In this document: positions 58,791-64,000 of the stretch, piece after piece
Layout: each line of letters begins with the position of its first letter
How positions within the stretch are numbered: the first letter of the stretch is position 1
DNA from: Dreissena polymorpha
Taxonomy: Eukaryota; Mollusca; Bivalvia; Myida; Dreissenidae
Assembly (NCBI RefSeq): GCF_020536995.1
Contig: NC_068360.1
Location: 85,402,840 to 85,466,839, forward strand
Direction: 5' to 3'
Length of the DNA: 64,000 nt
Made by a program: the position numbers and the translations under genes
The notes under the pieces: model-generated
What the model was told of the DNA's origin: nothing
What the model saw: only the letters and a program-made list of their open reading frames with translations
The model's database searches: none

Positions 58791-59578
58791 CTACCACTTC
58801 TGCGATAAATGTTTCTTTTGCTGCTATTAGTTTTCTTGTAATAGTTTCACTTCCTTTAGGACATTACGTGTTTGTCACATGCGTAGTGCACTACATAATA
58901 AATGGTGAGTTCACGTTATCTGTATCGTCAAAACCATCGAACGGTCAACAAAAACCAGGTTATATGCAGTGGCGATAACAGATCTTCCTTGTCCACTCTC
59001 TTCAAAAAAGAGGAAAACGTCTATCTGATTTCCTGAAGGTTATCAGAATATCAACAAGCAATTAAACACAGCAGCTTTTCAAACCTTAAATCATTGTCCT
59101 AGTTTATTTCACGAAAACCTCCACTTTTTATATAACATATCGGACACATTATAGGTAATGAGACTCTAAACAAGTTAAAAAATAGCATACACCTGACGAA
59201 CGCTTATCAAATACGCATATCATAAAATACAAACAGAAGTATTAAGCCTGTTAAGAAACCGACAAGAGCGACAATACAAACACAATACGGTTAGCGAATG
59301 TAGCTACTACTATAAGCATAACAATTTAATTACCGGATGTTACGATTTGCACTAGCATATGCGATAACTTTAGCACGTTTTTCATCGGACCTAACACAAA
59401 ACTCTTAAACGACATTTTTTGTACCTTTATCACCGGACGTTACGCTAAGCAACTTCAACTACGAATAGTTTAATATTGCAATCACCAGCATAATTCTTAG
59501 CAGAAATAAATACGAAACGTTAAGCTCTTTGGTCACCGGACGTAACCCTTAGTTAAGATTTAGTTTAAACCTATGTAT
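58791..59578. other. Intergenic or intronic, no gene recognised
   Basis: Contains CACCGGACGT or CCGGA(C/T)GT(T/A)ACG-like words three times (about 59,333, 59,431 and 59,533), possibly an old short repeat. Confidence 0.35.
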
Positions 59579-59579
59579 T

Positions 59580-59746
59580 TCAGCTCGACTGCATCGAACG
59601 CCTAAGGCTTATTTGAAATACTATTGAGTCCGTTTCCTGGGACTATTTCCAGTTCACGGAGTCTTTGAGAGAGATAAGAGATCTAAAGAACGCTTCCACG
59701 GTGGGGATCGAGTCCATGACCTCCTGGTCGCTAGGCGCTTATACAG
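59580..59746 (-). mobile_element. tRNA-derived SINE, partial, minus strand
   Basis: The reverse complement reads GCGCCTAGCGACCAGGAGGT, CATGGACTCGATCCCCACCG and further text parallel to the 44,834 SINE through AGATCT, and then its CGATG/AAGCC tail words. Older and more diverged than the 44.8 kb copy, and incomplete at the head. Confidence 0.7.
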
Positions 59747-59749
59747 TTG

Positions 59750-61081
59750 AACACTATACAAACACGAATTAAAAACACGTTCAGACAAAACTAAGAGCCA
59801 TCTCTTAAGAAACTTTAAACGCTTATTATCGTGCACAGTAATGAACGACAATATCACTGTAAAAAACATGTACAGAAGAATCAGATTTTACCATACCATA
59901 TTGGACGAGGAAGGCCGCCAGCGCAAACGAATAGAGGCATGCACGTCGTTGAGGTTGATAAGTTCCATGCATTTCTGCTGTTTGCCCACTTGATTTCTTC
60001 TGTTATTAATTATTTAATTATTATATGTATCGGTTTATTGATAAATAATCGTCGAACTGTGTTCCCGATTTTGGATTTAGCCACAACTCAGCGACATGAA
60101 TTTCAATAAATGTTAATTATTTATATAGTTGACACTCCCGTTGATATCAATGCACAAAATACAACCGTGCCTCACTGTTACCTTGATTAAATGTGCGGTA
60201 TGATGTACGGTTCATTGGTTTGAAACGCGCAGTTTAAATTGTAGTAACAGTATGAGTCAGGCTCGCTAAACAGTCCTTCCTTCTACTTCGTGCATTGAAA
60301 AAAAAACACACTAAATTAAACCGAATAACTTAAGATATTGTAGAAATCTCTCTTATTATCTCACAATAATCGCGAACATTTCACAGGTACATTCATTCAT
60401 TATGTCACAGTTAGCACATCTATTGTATACGTATTGTTAAATCAGCACGTCACAGTAGCACAATACTTATTATGCTCGCCGCTTTACTCGTAAGCCTATA
60501 TATAATGTCCATTTTATATTGACTGTCAAAACATGAATAATTTCACGGTGGTTGAATGCGTTATGTATATATTCAACACGCTTTTGTTATTTCCTGATGA
60601 CGTACTTCGTTTATCGGTAAGAAACTACTTCATGTAATATATGATACGTTTTAACATATCGGCTAAAGTCTGTACTACATTTTCGTTTAAATATTGTTTC
60701 AATCGGTTTTAACCAGTTCTGATGTTTCAATTTTGAATATTGTTTCAATCGGTTTTAACCAGCTCTGAAGTTTCAATTTTTGTCGGTGTGTCAGACTTAA
60801 GCTTTGATATAACGTCCGAGAAGTAGATGTTTATCTTAAGCGTCACGGGCTATCAAGGTAAATGCACTGTGTGCGTCATCAACACGATTCGTTACGTTTG
60901 TTAGCTGAAGTTATGAGGGTATGTTAATGTGTTAATTAATGCTGACGGTCGCACATTGTTGTGTTGCTTGAATATTGAAATTAAATACTTTTCAATTTAT
61001 AATTGTTTCAATCGACGTATAACTTATTCATGTAAATGGCTAGGGATTTATTACGGTTTATGATTGCTAAAGTTATTGAAG

Positions 61082-61127
<46 letters not shown>
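59750..61127. other. Intergenic or intronic, no gene recognised
   Basis: Contains a ~47-bp tandem duplication at 60,693-60,782 (see next entry) and an (AT)n run at about 61,087-61,126. Confidence 0.4.
60693..60782. repeat. ~47-bp tandem duplication, two copies
   Basis: AATATTGTTTCAATCGGTTT followed by TAACCAG(T/C)TCTGA(T/A)GTTTCAATTTT occurs twice in a row with two or three differences. Confidence 0.9.
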
Positions 61128-61129
<2 letters not shown>

Positions 61130-62779
61130 GGCATTTCCCCAGACGGTTTAAGCACAGCGGGCCCGCGGTGCCTGGACTTCAAAATCCATTGCGCCGCGGC
61201 GCTTGATTTTCAGATAATGACGTCGCGATGCTTGAAATGTTTACAAGCGATTCCAAGCTCTGATCCGAATGTTGTCTGCATTCTGGCATCGACCAATCCT
61301 TATAAGATTAATGTTCATAATAATAGATTTTATAAGACGTGAGCACGATTTATGGGTCGTTTATAGGGGTCACTTATGGTGTGTATCCCCTAATAATGGT
61401 CTATAATGATCGATTATTACCGGTACACGTGACGTACGAGCAATTGAAGGTAGCTCGATTTTGTTGTTGTTTCATTTTAATTGCACACGACTATTTACAA
61501 AATAAACAGTCAACGTTGTTTGTTGCGGTAGTGCGTACTTGAATAACAGAACATAACACGTGTTTTATTATTACTTGCAGTATAACAAAACACAGCGTGA
61601 TTAAGAAGATTCATGTCATGTTAATCATATAATTTTAGTAAAACACGGTATACATTTCAGCGTTATTTAAGTTATATTTACAATTAATTAAAGTCAAAAG
61701 TCTAACTTGATTTCTCCCGCAAACTTACAATGTTTTCACACTATTTTCTCAAACGCGACTAAATTAACATCACCAACTTAACATGCAATTCACATCAAAT
61801 AGCTTATTAGATATTTACGGAAAACGCTAAATCTGCAACAAAGTTTTCTTTAGTTTTAATGCACGAAATAATGATACGATCGAATATACGACTAGTCCCT
61901 GTGTCTGGAAAATCTGCAATTGCACATTTCTTTGTCAGTACTACTAATTATCATCGCTGTCAGAGAGTGAAATAAGTGAAAGTGTCAAGGACGTTTTAGT
62001 GATCCTGAGACCTCCAACCCACGAACCAAAAGTCTCAAACAGCGAGTCAGTGGCAGCAATATTGTCCAATGTTGTCCATGGGAAACAGAAGTTGAAGGAG
62101 GTAAGAATATCTTTACTTATCTTAACTTTTTGTAAGTATGTAGTGAAATCAACGCAAAATGAAATCGCACGCGGTGAATAATTATTAAAAACAGACAGAT
62201 ATTGTGTTGAATCAAATATTAGACACTACCGATGATAACATTTTAATATAAAAGCATATCTTAACGTAACTTTATAAACATATACTGGACTTTAAAATAA
62301 AACAGTTGTTTGAAAAATAATCCACCCTTTTGTAGGTTTATTGTGCTCTAAGTGTATTATTCACATGTGCAGATCAGTGCGTTCAGAAAAAAAATCGGTA
62401 CTGCTCCTTGGGTACTTGACTAGACTGTCAATAATATACGTAATAACAAACGAAAAATGAGTTTTTGCTTAAGAATCTCTTAGTGTTAAGTCAATGAGAT
62501 TTAACATTCTAATTTCAGAATAATTATACATTTTGTTTGTATTTCAAAAATAAATAAACAATAAACTTTTTTTAATGTTTTCATAGCTCCAAATTAGAGT
62601 GTATTTTATATAGGAAAATGCAGAAAAAGGTGGTGGTTAAATAGCTCCTAAGTTAAGTATTGTGTATTGTGATTAAGAAAATGTTGAAAAAAAGAAAGCT
62701 TATTGGGCACCCTTTTGAATCAACCCCTCATTCCGCCATGTCTTGCCGCTGTGCTTGACCAAAATCCTGGGGAAATGCC

Positions 62780-62781
<2 letters not shown>
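61128..62781. mobile_element. hAT-like element of ~1.65 kb in an AT microsatellite
   Basis: Ends CAGGCATTTCCCCAG and CTGGGGAAATGCCTG, with a second inverted match (AAGCACAGCGG / CCGCTGTGCTT) a little inward. Both flanks are (AT)n, so the element landed in a microsatellite and the target duplication cannot be read. Carries an exon-like frame at about 61,957-62,100 (see findings). No full transposase. Confidence 0.65.

Positions 62782-62783
<2 letters not shown>

Positions 62784-62815
<32 letters not shown>
62784..62815. repeat. (AT)n microsatellite
   Basis: Continuation of the AT tract found on the other side of the 61,128-62,781 element. Confidence 0.9.
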
Positions 62816-62819
<4 letters not shown>

Positions 62820-63793
62820 TAACTCATTTAAAACAATGAATGTTAAACAATCGTTTTACCAAGCATATATTATATGCGTAAACAATATTTCACGGGTTTT
62901 TAGTCCAATAACCAAGCCATGAGAACGACGAACGGGTGTTTATTGGCAGGTTTACAACGACACAGCACAAAAAATGCGGTGCCAACAAGGCATTCGATGT
63001 TTCGTAGCTTTTTTTGCATTGTTTATTTGAAAGTTTCCCCCAAATAATTTAATTCTTTATGCTGCGAAAAATTTGGTCATTTTACGCATGGACGTTCCTT
63101 TCAAAACAATTTATCGCAACGTTCAAATAATCACGCCACGTGAATAGCGAACCGATCATGATGTTTATTGTCCAGTAAACAACGAAACTGAAATCATTAA
63201 ATAAACACGCTTCCAACATGGCTTGCAGTATAAAATTAATCTAATGCAAACTTTTTTTCCAGTTTCGGTACTATTTTTTTTTCATTGTTTATTGGCAGGT
63301 TTACCCCAAATAACGTAGTACTTTATGCGAAGAAAATAGGGCTAATTTCACGCATGCTTATTTCTTTAAAAACAATTTATCGCAACGTGTGAAATGTTTA
63401 TTCGAAGGTACAACAATTCCGAAAACAGGTAAAATAAACACGAAGTAATAATTTTGAGAAATTATTACTGCATGTATGAACACATAATGTATTTATTACA
63501 GTAAATAGTTAGAGTTTGCTGCAAAGTATGCGTTGTTTGTCGTGTTTGTGTGTGTGTGTTTGTTACAATAGTAAAACTACTTTCTTTTTAAAACAGAGAC
63601 GCTGTATGTTTACCTAACACGCCTATTTCTTGACCAATACCTGTAGCGACATTTTTTAAATATACAACGCTATTATAATACTTTTTTTGAGATTTCAATG
63701 TTACAAAACAGCCAACGGTATGCTCATAACGCTCTACATTTTGTCTTATAATCCAATAAGAAGTTTAAAGATTTTCTCCACAAACAATATTAA
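62816..63793. other. Intergenic, with a diverged direct repeat
   Basis: About 63,015-63,125 and 63,285-63,390 share CATTGTTTATT, CCCCAAATAA, CTTTATGC, TTTCACGCATG/TTTACGCATG and AACAATTTATCGCAACGT in the same order. No gene recognised. Confidence 0.6.
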
Positions 63794-64000
63794 AGTGATA
63801 TTATGGGCATCTTACAGTTTATGTGTCTATCGCAACCGTTGTTTATTTTTGGTGTTTTCACTTCATATACACTTATATTTGTTAATGCGGCATCAACATA
63901 CTTAAACAATATCCCGGAAAGAGAAAAATGATGCATTTGAATATCAACCGTAATTTCGTTTTGACAACTGACGACAGAAATGATTCGATATACGACGTGA
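63794..64000. mobile_element. TTAA MITE, cut by the window end
   Basis: Preceded by TTAA (63,790-63,793) and starting AGTGATATTATGGGCAT. Continues as the reverse complement of the right part of 58,302-58,786 (CTATCGCAACCGTTGTTTAT and onward). Confidence 0.8.

Noticed and set aside
60109-61100. Signal-peptide exon for the WxxW gene
   Set aside because: Expected somewhere right of 57.6 kb, but I found no frame with a hydrophobic leader and matching donor.

Overview
The window looks like invertebrate animal genome: AT-rich, intron-bearing and packed with transposon fossils. Several repeats are of types I associate with molluscs: a degenerate array rich in AGGTCA-like half-sites, a short element with AGTCCCCTACC ends, GGACGGAC-rich elements, TTAA-flanked elements carrying tRNA-like cores, and hairpin elements with CTAATCTGGGACGACAC cores. 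A bivalve is the best guess, perhaps a dreissenid mussel; the species is inference from remembered repeats, not from a search.

Layout. 1-7.6 kb holds no convincing gene: a LINE-like 3' end, a large inverted-repeat element with a MITE inside it, a degenerate tandem array, duplicated AT-rich blocks and a 42-bp minisatellite. 7.6-16.3 kb is a nest of broken Ty3/gypsy-type LTR elements, including one block lying in the opposite orientation. 17.3-36.5 kb carries a multi-exon minus-strand host gene for a p190RhoGAP-like (ARHGAP5/ARHGAP35-like) protein. Its N-terminal GTPase exons, FF-region exons and a second pseudoGTPase (pG2) region are recognisable. A young LTR retrotransposon (27,332-32,998; identical 192-bp LTRs) sits inside one of its coding exons.

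36.5-41.9 kb is intergenic, with a Harbinger-like MITE and other repeats. 41.9-52.2 kb is a direct tandem duplication of a ~5.1-5.2 kb unit. Each unit carries the last two exons of a minus-strand gene for a single-pass membrane protein with a WxxW (Mucin2_WxxW-type) ectodomain and a cytoplasmic tail with two PPxY motifs. A shared upstream exon lies at 57.5 kb. The copy nearer that exon (47.1-52.2 kb) is intact; the far copy has a stop codon in the membrane helix and a damaged splice donor. The two copies also differ by several transposon insertions, which exposes empty sites. 52.4-64 kb is mostly non-autonomous DNA transposons: two hAT-like elements, four TTAA-flanked element copies (one cut by the window end), and a 1.7-kb element with a CGTTCGC-rich terminus nested inside another TTAA element.

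The two host genes are both on the minus strand and do not obviously belong to one pathway. One is a cytosolic Rho-regulator-like scaffold; the other is a surface protein whose PPxY motifs suggest WW-domain (for example Nedd4-type ligase) partners. No rRNA, functional tRNA or CRISPR array was found.
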